The position numbers were made by a program, and so were the translations under genes. A DNA stretch of 64,000 nt, taken from assembly GCF_963665355.1 (NCBI RefSeq), contig NZ_OY762229.1, positions 4,650,001 through 4,714,000 on the forward strand. The letters are read 5' to 3'. The notes below the pieces were generated by a model. The model searched no databases. It was not told the DNA's origin and saw nothing but the letters and a program-made list of their open reading frames with translations. How positions within the stretch are numbered: the first letter of the stretch is position 1; every line of letters starts with the position of its first letter. The DNA comes from an uncultured Desulfobacter sp. (GTDB lineage: Bacteria; Desulfobacterota; Desulfobacteria; Desulfobacterales; Desulfobacteraceae). Positions 27,643 to 37,294 of the stretch are shown here, piece after piece.

Positions 27643-30498
27643 ATGGCCGTAAAGAAAAACAGTATTCACAGACCCCACCTGTTAACTCCGCTGTTCAAGA
27701 AAATATTTGACATCCGGGAAGGAGAACTTCACCGCACGGTGTGGATGTTTGTTTACCTGTTTTTACTCATCTGCGCCCTGATGATTGCCAAGCCCGTGAG
27801 CACGGCTCTGTTTCTGGCCCGGTTCAGCGCCCGGCACCTGCCCGAGGTCTATATGATGACGGCCGTACTTGCGGCTACACTCTCCTGGTCATATTCATCC
27901 CTTTTGAAAACCCGGTCACTGGAGAGCCTGATGCGTACCACCCTTGTCAGCGCCGGCTGCTGCCTGATTTCCTTCTGGGCATTTATCTATTTTCAAATCC
28001 TGCCGGGGCTTGTCCTCTACCTCTTTTTTATATGGAGCAGCCTGATTGCCTTGATCTGCGCCTCCCAGTTTTGGCTGGCAGCAGGTCTGTTTTTCAATAT
28101 CCGCGAGGCCAAACGCCTGTTCGGCCCCATTGGTTCCGGCGCCATTGCCGGCGGTATCGCAGGCGGCTATCTCACCCGGTTTCTGGCCCCGGTGGTGGGC
28201 AGCTGCCACCTGATCCCGGTCGCTGCCCTTTGTCTTGCCGGATGTATTGTCATCATGACAAAGCTGTGGCGGGACTGCGACCTGCAAAACCAGGTGTTTA
28301 CCCCGGTACAGACAGACCTTGAACCCCAAGGCACCCGCCAGACATTGACCCGGATCTTAAGATCCCGGCACTTGCGTTATACCACTCTGATCCTGGCCGT
28401 GAGCGTAATTGTCGCCCGTCTGGTGGATTATCAGTTCAACACCATTGTATCCGATGTGATCAGTGACAAGGATGACATGGCAGCCTTTCTGGGGCTGTGG
28501 ATGTCAAACCTGAACATTGTCTCCTTGGTGATTCAAATCGTTTTGACCCGCAAGACTCTGGAAGTGTTCGGGGTGGGTTATTCACTGCTGTTCATGCCGG
28601 GGGCCGTGCTGCTGGGTGCTGTTGCCATATTTTTTTCACCGACCCTGTGGTCAGCGGTGTTTATCAAAATCAGTGAAGGCGGCTTTAAAAACTCGCTGAA
28701 CAAAAGCGGTATGGAGCTGCTGTTTTTGCCGGTGCCTCTGAAAATCAAAAGTCAGGCCAAGGCCTTTATTGATGTCTTTGTGGACAGTGCAGCCGGCGGT
28801 ATCGGCGGCCTGATTCTGGTCGGCCTTATATTCGGACTCAATGCTGCTCCGGCCTACATAAGCCTTGTAATTGCCTGTTTTGTGGGCATATGGATTCTGC
28901 TTGTCCTGAAAGTCAAACGGGAGTATCTTAACTATTTTATCGAAAAATTCAATCCCAATTCAGAACTTGATGACCTGCCCATGGGGCCGATTCCCGAAAA
29001 CGAACAGATCATTCAAAGCATCTCGGCGATGCTCTCCCGGGCAGACTCCCCGGAAATTTTGAATATGCTGCAGCGCATCTCAGGTTTCCACAGTGAAAAG
29101 CTCAGTGAAAGCTTTATCCGTCTGCTGGACCATCCGAATCCTGAAATCTGTGCAGAAGCCCTGCGGCAGCTCTATTTCTTGAAAAAGATTGATGTGCGGG
29201 ATAAAGTTGAACGTCTGATGTATGAAAGACAAAATCTGACTGTGCGCACCGAAGCCATGCGGTATCTGTTTCATTTCGACAAACAGCCCTTGGATTTTCT
29301 TCATAAGCAGCTAACAGACGGTGATTACTGGATTCGGAGCGGGGCACTGCTCTGCCTGGTGTGGGAAGCCCGGCGCAACCGACTGATTCGTTCAGATTTC
29401 AATCCAGGAAAAATGATAGAACAGCTGCTTTTCAGTGCCGGTGCCATGGAGGAAAGCCAGGCCGCCTTCACCCGTAAAGTCTGTGCCCGGGCAATTGGCG
29501 TCGCCGACATCACGGATCTTCATCCCTATCTGTTCCTGTTAATGGAAGACCGTGACCCGGACGTTGCGGCGGAAGCGGTCATCAGTGCCGGCAAAACCCA
29601 GAACCCGGTTTTTATCCGCAGTCTGTTCTCTTTTTTAGGTCGAAACAGCCGCTATCGCAACGCTGCGGTTCAGGGCCTTATCAGTCATGGCCCCCAGGTT
29701 CTTGGGCCCCTGGAGGCGGCTTTATCCAATACCTATCTGTCCTATATCATCCGCAAACAACTGCCCGAGGTGATTGCCGCCTTTAACAATCAAAAGGCCG
29801 TTGATATACTCTGCCGGCACCTGATGGAAAGCGATATCGGGATGCGATACGAGGTAATCCGGGCATTGAATAGGCTTCGGATCAAGTCCGGATCGCTTCT
29901 GTTCGATAAAAAACAGATCATGAATAAAATCAAGACCGAAGCTGACGATTACATGGAAATGCTTCTGATTCTGTACGGCCAGAAGACCATTGAATCAGAT
30001 GGCGACGATGCCGCCCGCAACCGCAATCTTGCCCGGGAACAGTTGATCCGGGCCCTTGAAATCCGACTGGACGAAAGCCTTGAACGTATTTTCAGACTGC
30101 TGGGATTAAGCTACCCGCCGGTGGAGATGTACAACGCCTACAAAGGCATTAAAAGCCCGGATACACAGACCAGAATAAACGCCATGGAGTTTCTGGACAA
30201 TGTGCTGGAGATCAACATCAAGCAGATCATCATCCCGGTCATTGAAACCGGCTTTGCTCCCCGGCAGGACCTGCCTGCCAATAAGAAGGATGGAGATATT
30301 CCAGGAGAATTTGAATCCTACGTTGCCATGCTCAGGGGAGAGGATGATGTGTTAAAGGAAAAAACACTGAATCTGCTCATTCACCAACCCGATGACCGAT
30401 TCCTGCCCTTTATGGCCCAACTGATGGGCAGTCCGTCCCGGGCCATACGCGACATGGCCGCCCGGGCCATTGAACGAACCGGGCATTTTAGGCGCTAA
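27643..30498 (+). CDS. ATP:ADP-antiporter-like transporter with C-terminal HEAT repeats
   Basis: The 951-residue protein has about twelve membrane segments in residues 30-435, starting 'HRTVWMFVYLFLLICALMIAK', with the 'FGPIGSGAIAGGIAGGYLTR' and 'KNSLNKSGMELLFLPVPLKIKS' blocks typical of the NTT (ATP/ADP translocase) and related MFS-like family. Residues 440-951 are alpha-helical HEAT-like repeats ('SPEILNMLQRISGFHSEKLSESFIRLLDHPNPEICAEALRQL'-type pattern). NTT proteins of intracellular bacteria exchange host ATP; free-living homologues with HEAT tails have no known substrate. It lies between a serine hydrolase and an exported dikinase-like gene. Confidence 0.78.
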   Translation: MAVKKNSIHRPHLLTPLFKKIFDIREGELHRTVWMFVYLFLLICALMIAKPVSTALFLARFSARHLPEVYMMTAVLAATLSWSYSSLLKTRSLESLMRTTLVSAGCCLISFWAFIYFQILPGLVLYLFFIWSSLIALICASQFWLAAGLFFNIREAKRLFGPIGSGAIAGGIAGGYLTRFLAPVVGSCHLIPVAALCLAGCIVIMTKLWRDCDLQNQVFTPVQTDLEPQGTRQTLTRILRSRHLRYTTLILAVSVIVARLVDYQFNTIVSDVISDKDDMAAFLGLWMSNLNIVSLVIQIVLTRKTLEVFGVGYSLLFMPGAVLLGAVAIFFSPTLWSAVFIKISEGGFKNSLNKSGMELLFLPVPLKIKSQAKAFIDVFVDSAAGGIGGLILVGLIFGLNAAPAYISLVIACFVGIWILLVLKVKREYLNYFIEKFNPNSELDDLPMGPIPENEQIIQSISAMLSRADSPEILNMLQRISGFHSEKLSESFIRLLDHPNPEICAEALRQLYFLKKIDVRDKVERLMYERQNLTVRTEAMRYLFHFDKQPLDFLHKQLTDGDYWIRSGALLCLVWEARRNRLIRSDFNPGKMIEQLLFSAGAMEESQAAFTRKVCARAIGVADITDLHPYLFLLMEDRDPDVAAEAVISAGKTQNPVFIRSLFSFLGRNSRYRNAAVQGLISHGPQVLGPLEAALSNTYLSYIIRKQLPEVIAAFNNQKAVDILCRHLMESDIGMRYEVIRALNRLRIKSGSLLFDKKQIMNKIKTEADDYMEMLLILYGQKTIESDGDDAARNRNLAREQLIRALEIRLDESLERIFRLLGLSYPPVEMYNAYKGIKSPDTQTRINAMEFLDNVLEINIKQIIIPVIETGFAPRQDLPANKKDGDIPGEFESYVAMLRGEDDVLKEKTLNLLIHQPDDRFLPFMAQLMGSPSRAIRDMAARAIERTGHFRR

Positions 30499-30565
30499 TT
30501 ACAAATCTATTAAACTGACTTTAAATTTACCTTGTTGTTAGCATTTATGTCATATTTTTAAGAAA

Positions 30566-30592
30566 TTGACTCTTGAAATCAATAGTTATAAA
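30566..30592 (+). promoter_or_regulatory. Candidate promoter inside the dikinase cassette
   Basis: TTGACT (30566-30571) and TATAAA (30587-30592) are separated by 15 nt, slightly short for a sigma-70 promoter. It lies 54 nt before the exported dikinase-like gene in the only large gap (147 nt) of the cassette. Confidence 0.4.
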
Positions 30593-30645
30593 TAGGGTAA
30601 AATTCAGTATTCCGTCTGAAGCCCCCCCCAATCAAGGATAGATAA

Positions 30646-33564
30646 ATGAATAGATACATGTGTGTTGTTTTTGCGGTAGTGATGGTGTGGGCCTGTTTTC
30701 CGGCCGACAGTATGGCAGGTACCCAAAACCTTTGGGATTCCGATCTTGCAAAAAAAATAGACACCCTTAAAAACGATCCCAGGGGTCCATTCCAGGAAAT
30801 AAACTGGTTTTGCCCGGACGGCAAAATCCAGTCTGCCCAAACCCCCTGTCCGAAAGATGAAGGGGTTCAGCATGGAAGAGTTAAGGAGTGGGTTCTTGCA
30901 CTGGAACAGGAAAAAGGAATATACTTGGACACCGTGCTTGCCGGAACCTCCCCGGACCTGGCCTGGGATATGGCAACCCGTTATTCCCGGCTCAAGCAGT
31001 ATGCTCTGCTGCAATACCTCATCAGTGCCGATGACGGGTGGATCTACCGTAAAGCCCGGTTCTACAGAGGCGCTGTCCAGGCCGAAGATGAAAATAAATG
31101 GGGAGGTGCTTTTTTGCACCGGATACTAGCCCTGCCCCAGACCTGCACAAAAGATTATTTTATTGCCCGTGAAGCGTGCCGGGTTATTCCCCATGTGAAC
31201 CGAAATAAAACCCGACTGCAGTCCATTCGTTCAGTGTCCAAGGCCATTGCCGAAAAAGACCCCGGCTTCATGGCATTGCGAATTAAAATTCACGGCCAAC
31301 CTGAAGCCGGTGACCTTGAGATGGTTAAGAAATACCGAGATGAAAATGGGGCCCGCATGGATGCGGAACAGACTCAACTGTTTAAAACCCTGCTTGGCGA
31401 TCTTGACGCAGAATACAAAATCTTGCCGGCGGATCTGCTGGATGCCGTCCTGACCCGGGATAGTCTGAAAAATAAACGATTTTCCGTAATGATTGCCCGC
31501 GTGAAGGAGACGAGAGACGCACTGGGATCTTTAAATTTTTCTCCTGATAACTATGAGCCCAACCCCTATGCGGACATGGCGGATCTGCTGATTAAAATTC
31601 GAAAAGAATTGCCCGGGGTGCCTGAAAATATTCGTCTTCCGCTTATAGATGCCTCCCTGGAACTGGAAAACGTATTAATGATGACCGTTTCCAACTGGCA
31701 TCCCGAAACCCTTGGACAGCTTCTGGCCAAAAACCTTGTCCTGGCAAAGGCTGCGGCAGGTTGTGGGTATATTGAATCCTGGGAATGGGACACGTTCAAT
31801 GAATATAAGCCCCTTTCCCGGGAAAAAGAAGATGATTTCATCGGGGTCAGACTAAAGGCAGAGCAAGTTCGTAGGGTAGTGGACTGGGGGACCACCATGG
31901 TGACAGCGGTTTACGGTTCTGAGATCTCGCTTTTCAGCACCTTTGCGTCCCAGGCCCGGGGCTTTTCCGACGACCGGATCCGTTCATCAATTCTTCTGGC
32001 ATTGGGCCGCAGTGCAGGCGCTCTGAGCCAGGCGATTCAAAAAATATCAGGCATGACCCACATGGTACCCGATGGCGTGGAAACAGGCGGATTGCGGGGT
32101 ATGAATCCAGGCCTGGCCTTTGGCACCTTAAGTCTTGTGGAAGATGGAAAAAAGCCCATGGAGATGGAATCTAAAAACATCTATCTGTTCCGGAACATTC
32201 CATCGGATCTGAAACCTGTGGCCGGTGTAATGTCCGTATCCGAGGGCAACCCGGTCTCCCATGTTCAGCTTCTGGCAAGAAACCTTGGTATTCCCAATGC
32301 CGCTGTCACCGAAAGTGTTTTTGACCAGCTGTCGGCTCTTGCCGGCCAGAAAATTCTGTTTGCTGTGTCCCAACGGGGCAGAGTGGTGATTAAAACACAA
32401 ACCCAGATGACTGAACAGGAAAAAGCCCTTGTAAACAACAAAGAACGCGGCACAGAGCTTTTCACCGTGCCCGTGGACCGCATAAACCTGGACCAGGTGC
32501 ATCCGGTATTACTCAGTGCGGCCAGGGCCAAGGATTCGGGACGGATATGCGGACCCAAGGCCGCCAATTTAGGGCAGCTTAAGTTCCAGTTCCCCGGAAC
32601 CGTGGGAGAAGGCATCATCCTGCCCTTTGGTCTTTTCAAAAAACATATGGATCAGCCCATGCCGGACTCTGACGGCACCTACTGGCAATATCTGACCCGG
32701 GTGCTGGCAGCACCGGACCAGGATGAAGCCGGTCGGATCAACGCTTTGGCAACACTGCAGAATGCTATTAAAACCATGCCGTTTCTGCCGGGATTTGAGA
32801 AAGAGCTAAACACATTGTTTATGGAGGCGTTAGGCAATGAACTGGGTGAAGTGCCGGTATTTATCCGCAGCGACACCAACATGGAAGATATCAAGGACTT
32901 CACCGGTGCCGGACTGAACCTGACATTGTTCAATATAAGGGAAAAGAAGCGTATTCTTGCCGGTATCCGTGAGGTGTGGGCCTCGCCCTACAGTGAAAGA
33001 AGCTATCTGTGGCGGCAAAAATACCTGAGCAATCCGGCCAATGTTTTCCCTTCCATTCTGCTTTTGCCTTCGGTGAATGTCCAGCGCTCCGGGGTTATCA
33101 TTACCCATGGTCTTTTCTCCGGCAATCCCTCAGGAATTACCGTGGCCTTCTGCCGGGGTGTGGCCGGGGCCGTAGACGGCCAGACCGCAGAAAACTATCT
33201 ACTCACCGTAAAAGACGAGGATATCCTGCTTCAGCCGGCCCGGGAGACAAATGCTACAACCACACCGTCCCAGGGCGGTGTGGTCAAAGCGTGGGTTGAC
33301 CTGGATGAACCTGTGTTAAATGCGTTGGACCGCCAGAAAATCAGGGAACTTGTGGCCAGGGTCAGAAACACCCTTCCCGGTACCCCTGGGATCGAGGGAC
33401 AGGGACCCTTTGACATTGAAATGGGATTTTTCAACGATGAAATCAGGCTGTTCCAGGTTCGCCCGTTTATGGAAAACAAACGCGCCGGCATGACCAACTA
33501 TCTGCTAAGACTGGATATGGGCTATAAAGAACCGGACACGATCTCACTGCAAAGGCCGTTATAA
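30646..33564 (+). CDS. Exported PEP-synthase/glucan-dikinase-like protein
   Basis: This 972-residue protein starts with a signal peptide (1-24, 'CFPADSMAG'). A long helical N-terminal part (30-470) is not recognised. A phosphohistidine swivel domain follows, with candidate catalytic His539 in 'NPVSHVQLLARNLGIPNAAV'. The C-terminus is a PEP/pyruvate-binding ATP-grasp domain: 'GPKAANLGQLK', 'VPVFIRSDTNMEDIKDFTGAGL' and a final 'DIEMGFFNDEIRLFQVRPF'. The order (His domain before ATP-grasp) is that of glucan water dikinase, the reverse of PEP synthase. Export is unusual, because these enzymes need ATP. It is 2 nt from the next gene. Confidence 0.75.
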   Translation: MNRYMCVVFAVVMVWACFPADSMAGTQNLWDSDLAKKIDTLKNDPRGPFQEINWFCPDGKIQSAQTPCPKDEGVQHGRVKEWVLALEQEKGIYLDTVLAGTSPDLAWDMATRYSRLKQYALLQYLISADDGWIYRKARFYRGAVQAEDENKWGGAFLHRILALPQTCTKDYFIAREACRVIPHVNRNKTRLQSIRSVSKAIAEKDPGFMALRIKIHGQPEAGDLEMVKKYRDENGARMDAEQTQLFKTLLGDLDAEYKILPADLLDAVLTRDSLKNKRFSVMIARVKETRDALGSLNFSPDNYEPNPYADMADLLIKIRKELPGVPENIRLPLIDASLELENVLMMTVSNWHPETLGQLLAKNLVLAKAAAGCGYIESWEWDTFNEYKPLSREKEDDFIGVRLKAEQVRRVVDWGTTMVTAVYGSEISLFSTFASQARGFSDDRIRSSILLALGRSAGALSQAIQKISGMTHMVPDGVETGGLRGMNPGLAFGTLSLVEDGKKPMEMESKNIYLFRNIPSDLKPVAGVMSVSEGNPVSHVQLLARNLGIPNAAVTESVFDQLSALAGQKILFAVSQRGRVVIKTQTQMTEQEKALVNNKERGTELFTVPVDRINLDQVHPVLLSAARAKDSGRICGPKAANLGQLKFQFPGTVGEGIILPFGLFKKHMDQPMPDSDGTYWQYLTRVLAAPDQDEAGRINALATLQNAIKTMPFLPGFEKELNTLFMEALGNELGEVPVFIRSDTNMEDIKDFTGAGLNLTLFNIREKKRILAGIREVWASPYSERSYLWRQKYLSNPANVFPSILLLPSVNVQRSGVIITHGLFSGNPSGITVAFCRGVAGAVDGQTAENYLLTVKDEDILLQPARETNATTTPSQGGVVKAWVDLDEPVLNALDRQKIRELVARVRNTLPGTPGIEGQGPFDIEMGFFNDEIRLFQVRPFMENKRAGMTNYLLRLDMGYKEPDTISLQRPL

Positions 33565-33566
33565 TT

Positions 33567-34847
33567 ATGAAAGTTATGTCAGGTTTCCATTCAATTTTCT
33601 TTAGTATGGTCCTCACAATGGTTTTGCTTGTTCTCTCGACAGGCCGGGGCAATGCCTATCCCATCGACGGGTTTGACCGAACCGGAATCCGACGGCTTGT
33701 GCATGCCCAGAAGGTCATGGATAACCTTGAAAAAGGACCTAAGCTGCCCAAAGGGGCCCTGCTCTCCACAGACCAGATTCAGCTTCACATGCTCTCTCCA
33801 TCTTTTTCTCTGATTGGGACATCTGACGAGGTGGACCCTGGACTTCAAAAAAAAACAAACTCCCTTTTTCCTACTCTGGATGAAAGCTATTCACTGGCAG
33901 TTCTGGACATTTCACCGGGAATTATACCACGGCTTGCCCTGTGGCAACCCACAAGGCGGTTTGCCTTGGGCAGTGTGGGCAAACTTGCCGTTGCCGCAGG
34001 CCTGTTCACTGAACTTAAAAAGATATTCCCGGATGATACGGAAAAGAGACGCGAGCTTCTGAAAACCCGAATTGTTACGGCGGGACCATGGATTGAGACG
34101 GATCACCACAACGTACCTGTGTATGATCCTGCCTCCGGCAGGTTTGACAGTCGCCCCATTCGCCAGGGGGACCGGTTCTGTCTTTACGAGTGGGCTGATC
34201 ACATGATTTCGGCCAGTGCCAATGCCGCAGCCTCAACCCTGTGGAAAGAAGCGATCCTCATGCACAGTTTCGGTAAAAACTATCCGCCGTCTGCCGAAGA
34301 TGAAAAAATCTTTTTTGCAACAACGCCTAAATCGGTGCTCAGTGGCATAGCAGAAAAGGTGGTTAACCAGCCTCTCATCGCCCTGGGAATCACGCCCCAG
34401 GAATTTCACCTGGGCAGCCTTTTTACGGCTGCCGGAAAAAAGATGATTCCCGGAGAGGGAGACAGCAACGGCACTCCCATGGGACTGATGAAGTACCTTG
34501 TGGCCATGGAGCAGGGTAAAATCTGCGACAGGTGGTCCAGTCTTGAAATCAAGCGGCTGATGTACAGTACAGCCAAACGTATCCGGTATGCTTCATCACC
34601 GGCCCTTTCTGGTGACGCCGTATTTTTTAAATCCGGCAGCCTTTACCACTGTGTTACCGAGCCGGGATATTCTTGCAAAAAATATATGGGAAACAAGGAC
34701 AACTTCATGAATTCAGTGGCTATTGTGGAGAGTCCGGACAACAGGATTTATATGGTGGTTTTGATGACCAATGTGCTGAAAAAAAACTCGGCTGTGGATC
34801 ACCAGACCCTGGCCACACGTATTGATGCCGTGATGAAGCAGGAGTAA
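33567..34847 (+). CDS. Exported serine hydrolase, beta-lactamase/transpeptidase fold
   Basis: The 426-residue protein has a signal peptide (1-30, 'STGRGNA'). The S-x-x-K motif is SVGK at 136-139, an SxN-like 'SASANAAAS' lies near 212-220 and KSG appears as 'FFKSGSLYHC' near residue 353. It is a paralogue-like partner of the protein at 26642. The two bracket the transporter and dikinase-like genes. Substrate is unknown; peptidoglycan or another envelope polymer is possible. Its start lies 2 nt after the dikinase-like stop, so they are translationally coupled. Confidence 0.75.
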   Translation: MKVMSGFHSIFFSMVLTMVLLVLSTGRGNAYPIDGFDRTGIRRLVHAQKVMDNLEKGPKLPKGALLSTDQIQLHMLSPSFSLIGTSDEVDPGLQKKTNSLFPTLDESYSLAVLDISPGIIPRLALWQPTRRFALGSVGKLAVAAGLFTELKKIFPDDTEKRRELLKTRIVTAGPWIETDHHNVPVYDPASGRFDSRPIRQGDRFCLYEWADHMISASANAAASTLWKEAILMHSFGKNYPPSAEDEKIFFATTPKSVLSGIAEKVVNQPLIALGITPQEFHLGSLFTAAGKKMIPGEGDSNGTPMGLMKYLVAMEQGKICDRWSSLEIKRLMYSTAKRIRYASSPALSGDAVFFKSGSLYHCVTEPGYSCKKYMGNKDNFMNSVAIVESPDNRIYMVVLMTNVLKKNSAVDHQTLATRIDAVMKQE

Positions 34848-34927
34848 TGTGCTATTGTGTGAACAAAACGCAGGGTTATGATTTACCTGCTGTTCCACAA
34901 AACCATTAATATGAGCTTGGAGGTGCC

Positions 34928-35779
34928 ATGGATTATGCCAAAAAATTTCAGGTTAAACCCGGGGATAAAGTCAATCTGGATAAAGTAGATGCCGGTTTCA
35001 AGGACCAGCATAAATCCAAGGAAGATGCATTGGAACTAATCGAGACGTACAACAGTAAACTCAAAGAACTGCAGTACCTGTTGTACGCAGAAAATAAACA
35101 CTCTTTGCTCATCTGCCTTCAGGGCCGGGATGCTGCGGGAAAGGACGGTACCATCAACCATGTGCTTTCCACCCTGAACCCCCAGGGTTGTACCGTGAGC
35201 GGGTTCAAGGTCCCCTCCGCCGAGGAGGCTGCCCACGATTTTCTCTGGCGCTATCACAAGGCAGCGCCGGCACGGGGCCAGGTGGGCATCTTCAACCGTT
35301 CCCACTATGAGGATGTGCTGGTGGTGCGGGTGCATAGCCTGGTGCCCGAGGCTATCTGGTCCAAGCGCTACGACCAGATCAATGATTTTGAAAAAATTCT
35401 TCATAACAACGGCACCCACATTCTCAAGTTTTATCTGCACATTGACGCGGACGAACAGCTCAAGCGGTTCAAAAAAAGGATTGATGATCCCCAGCGCCAT
35501 TGGAAAATCAGCGAAAGCGATTATACGGAGAGAAATTACTGGAACGATTACACCAGTGCCTTTGAATCTGCCATGGAAAAATGCAGTACCACACATGCGC
35601 CCTGGTTCATAATCCCTTCCAATCACAAGTGGTTTCGCAACCTTGCCATATCAGAAATTATTGTCCAGACCCTGGAGTCCCTGCAAATGAAGACTCCGGA
35701 GCCCACCGTTGACATTACGCAGATCAGGAAGAGATACCATGAAATTTTGCAAAAAGAGGAAAAAAGCAAGCCGAAGTAA
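34928..35779 (+). CDS. ppk2: Polyphosphate kinase 2 family protein
   Basis: The 283-residue protein has the PPK2 core: Walker A 'LQGRDAAGKDGTINHVL' (64-80), the lid 'VGIFNRSHYEDVLVVRV' near 118-134 and 'QRHWKISESDYTERNYWNDYTSAFE' near 195-220. PPK2 enzymes transfer phosphate from polyphosphate to nucleotides, making ADP or ATP. The sub-class cannot be fixed from sequence reading alone. The gene lies 80 nt after the cassette of exported enzymes and may be read from the same promoter. The ribosome site is TTGGAGGTGCC. Confidence 0.9.
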   Translation: MDYAKKFQVKPGDKVNLDKVDAGFKDQHKSKEDALELIETYNSKLKELQYLLYAENKHSLLICLQGRDAAGKDGTINHVLSTLNPQGCTVSGFKVPSAEEAAHDFLWRYHKAAPARGQVGIFNRSHYEDVLVVRVHSLVPEAIWSKRYDQINDFEKILHNNGTHILKFYLHIDADEQLKRFKKRIDDPQRHWKISESDYTERNYWNDYTSAFESAMEKCSTTHAPWFIIPSNHKWFRNLAISEIIVQTLESLQMKTPEPTVDITQIRKRYHEILQKEEKSKPK

Positions 35780-35831
35780 AAAGAACTAGGTCGCTCCGGT
35801 TTTTCCCAACAGATGAATAAGGAAATCACTA

Positions 35832-36551
35832 ATGGAACATGCAGAACACATTGAGAACAGGTCCTGCCAACTTTGCGGCAGACACGCCGATGCCATCCAA
35901 TTACTGGCAGCGGACATCATCCGGCCGGCAGTGGCGGAAACCATCAGAAAAGCCTACCCGGGCTGGTCAAATGACGGATTTATCTGTGTGGATGATTTAA
36001 ACCGGTTTCGATACGAATATGTAAGCTCGCTTGTTGAAGACGAAAAGGGGGAGCTTACGGATTTGGAAAAAGAGGTTCTGGAAAGTATGTCCAACCATGA
36101 AATTTTATCCGTACAAGTCGACCAGGAGCTTGAATCATCAATATCATTTGGCCAGCGCCTGTCCGATCAGATTGCCAAGTTTGGTGGAAGCTGGAAATTT
36201 ATCATCCTGTTCGCAGGTATTTTATTTGTCTGGATAGGAATCAATTCCATATCCTTGCTGCTTAAACCGTTTGATCCTTTTCCATATATTTTTCTCAATC
36301 TGTTGCTCTCCTGCCTTGCCGCATTACAGGCACCAATCATCATGATGAGCCAGAACAGGCAGGAGGAAAAAGATCGTGCCAGGGCAACCCATGACTATAA
36401 AATCAATTTGAAAGCCGAGCTTGAAATTCGCCAACTTCATCAGAAAGTAGACCATCTTTTATCTCATCAATGGGAGAGGCTGGTGGAAATTCAAAAAGTC
36501 CAGCTCGAACTGATGGGGGAGGTCCGGGCCTCAAAGGAAAAAGCGAAGTAG
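35832..36551 (+). CDS. DUF1003 membrane protein
   Basis: The 239-residue protein begins with a zinc-ribbon-like 'SCQLCGRHAD' and has two membrane segments, 'FIILFAGILFVWIGINSISL' near 128-148 and 'ILNLLLSCLAALQAPIIMMS' near 158-178 in DUF1003 style. A conserved 'NRQEEKDRARATHDYKINLKAE' follows, then a coiled coil. DUF1003 proteins are inner membrane proteins of unknown role. The gene follows ppk2 by 52 nt. Confidence 0.88.
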   Translation: MEHAEHIENRSCQLCGRHADAIQLLAADIIRPAVAETIRKAYPGWSNDGFICVDDLNRFRYEYVSSLVEDEKGELTDLEKEVLESMSNHEILSVQVDQELESSISFGQRLSDQIAKFGGSWKFIILFAGILFVWIGINSISLLLKPFDPFPYIFLNLLLSCLAALQAPIIMMSQNRQEEKDRARATHDYKINLKAELEIRQLHQKVDHLLSHQWERLVEIQKVQLELMGEVRASKEKAK

Positions 36552-36578
36552 TGTTTGGACACCAGCGGCCCATGGCAG

Positions 36579-37142
36579 TTATTTTCTCTTTTCGGTACTA
36601 CGCCAGCCGCCAAGGGGTGTATGGACGGGGCGAAGCATTTTGCTGATGGCCCTTGCCTGCTCAATGACATAAAATATCTCCTTATCCATCTTTGTCACCT
36701 CCGGAAGAATCCACTTCAGATCCCTTCTACGGCAGGCAATATACAGTTCACTGACAGGCCCCCGCATCCCCTCTCCAACAAAAATCGTTACGGCCTGGCC
36801 CTTTTCCCTGAGATGGTCGGCAATTTCACGGCCGGCTGTCCGGGTTAAAAGCTTGAGGATGATCACCCCGAAAGCCAGTTTTTTTTCCACCAGGATACCC
36901 ACCACATTTCCCGTGGCATAGCCAAATGCATAAAATATGACCAGAAGAGGTTTGTCATGGACCTGGTTGATCACTGTACTGGCCACCAGAACCCAGATGG
37001 TGATTTCAAAAAGAGCAAGGATAAAAGAGATTACCGTCCTGCCCTGAACCGTCATTATTGTTCGGATGGTTCCGATGGACACATCACATATTCTTGCGGC
37101 AAAGACAAACAGACCGGTGATGAGAATATTTTGTTCTAACAT
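36579..37142 (-). CDS. UPF0316/DUF2179 membrane protein
   Basis: The 187-residue protein has three N-terminal membrane segments with 'ARICDVSIGTIRTIMTVQGR' and 'FGYATGNVVGILVEKKLAFG', then a soluble DUF2179 domain ('REIADHLREKGQAVTIFVGEG', 'ELYIACRRRDLKWILPEV'). This is the YebE/UPF0316 arrangement, whose role is unknown; DUF2179 domains occur in nucleotide-responsive membrane proteins. It is convergent with the DUF1003 gene with 27 nt between them. Confidence 0.88.
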   Translation of the reverse strand: MLEQNILITGLFVFAARICDVSIGTIRTIMTVQGRTVISFILALFEITIWVLVASTVINQVHDKPLLVIFYAFGYATGNVVGILVEKKLAFGVIILKLLTRTAGREIADHLREKGQAVTIFVGEGMRGPVSELYIACRRRDLKWILPEVTKMDKEIFYVIEQARAISKMLRPVHTPLGGWRSTEKRK

Positions 37143-37294
37143 GGCCTGGAAAATCCTTTCTTTTCAGCAAAAGCTGTATATTATAATGCTTTATTATCAA
37201 GATAAAAGATCTGCTTGCTTGATATCGGGGAATTCGGATTTTGTCAAAGAGTTCCTCTTCATTTAAATACTCATTGAAACAGGAAGGGAAAAAG

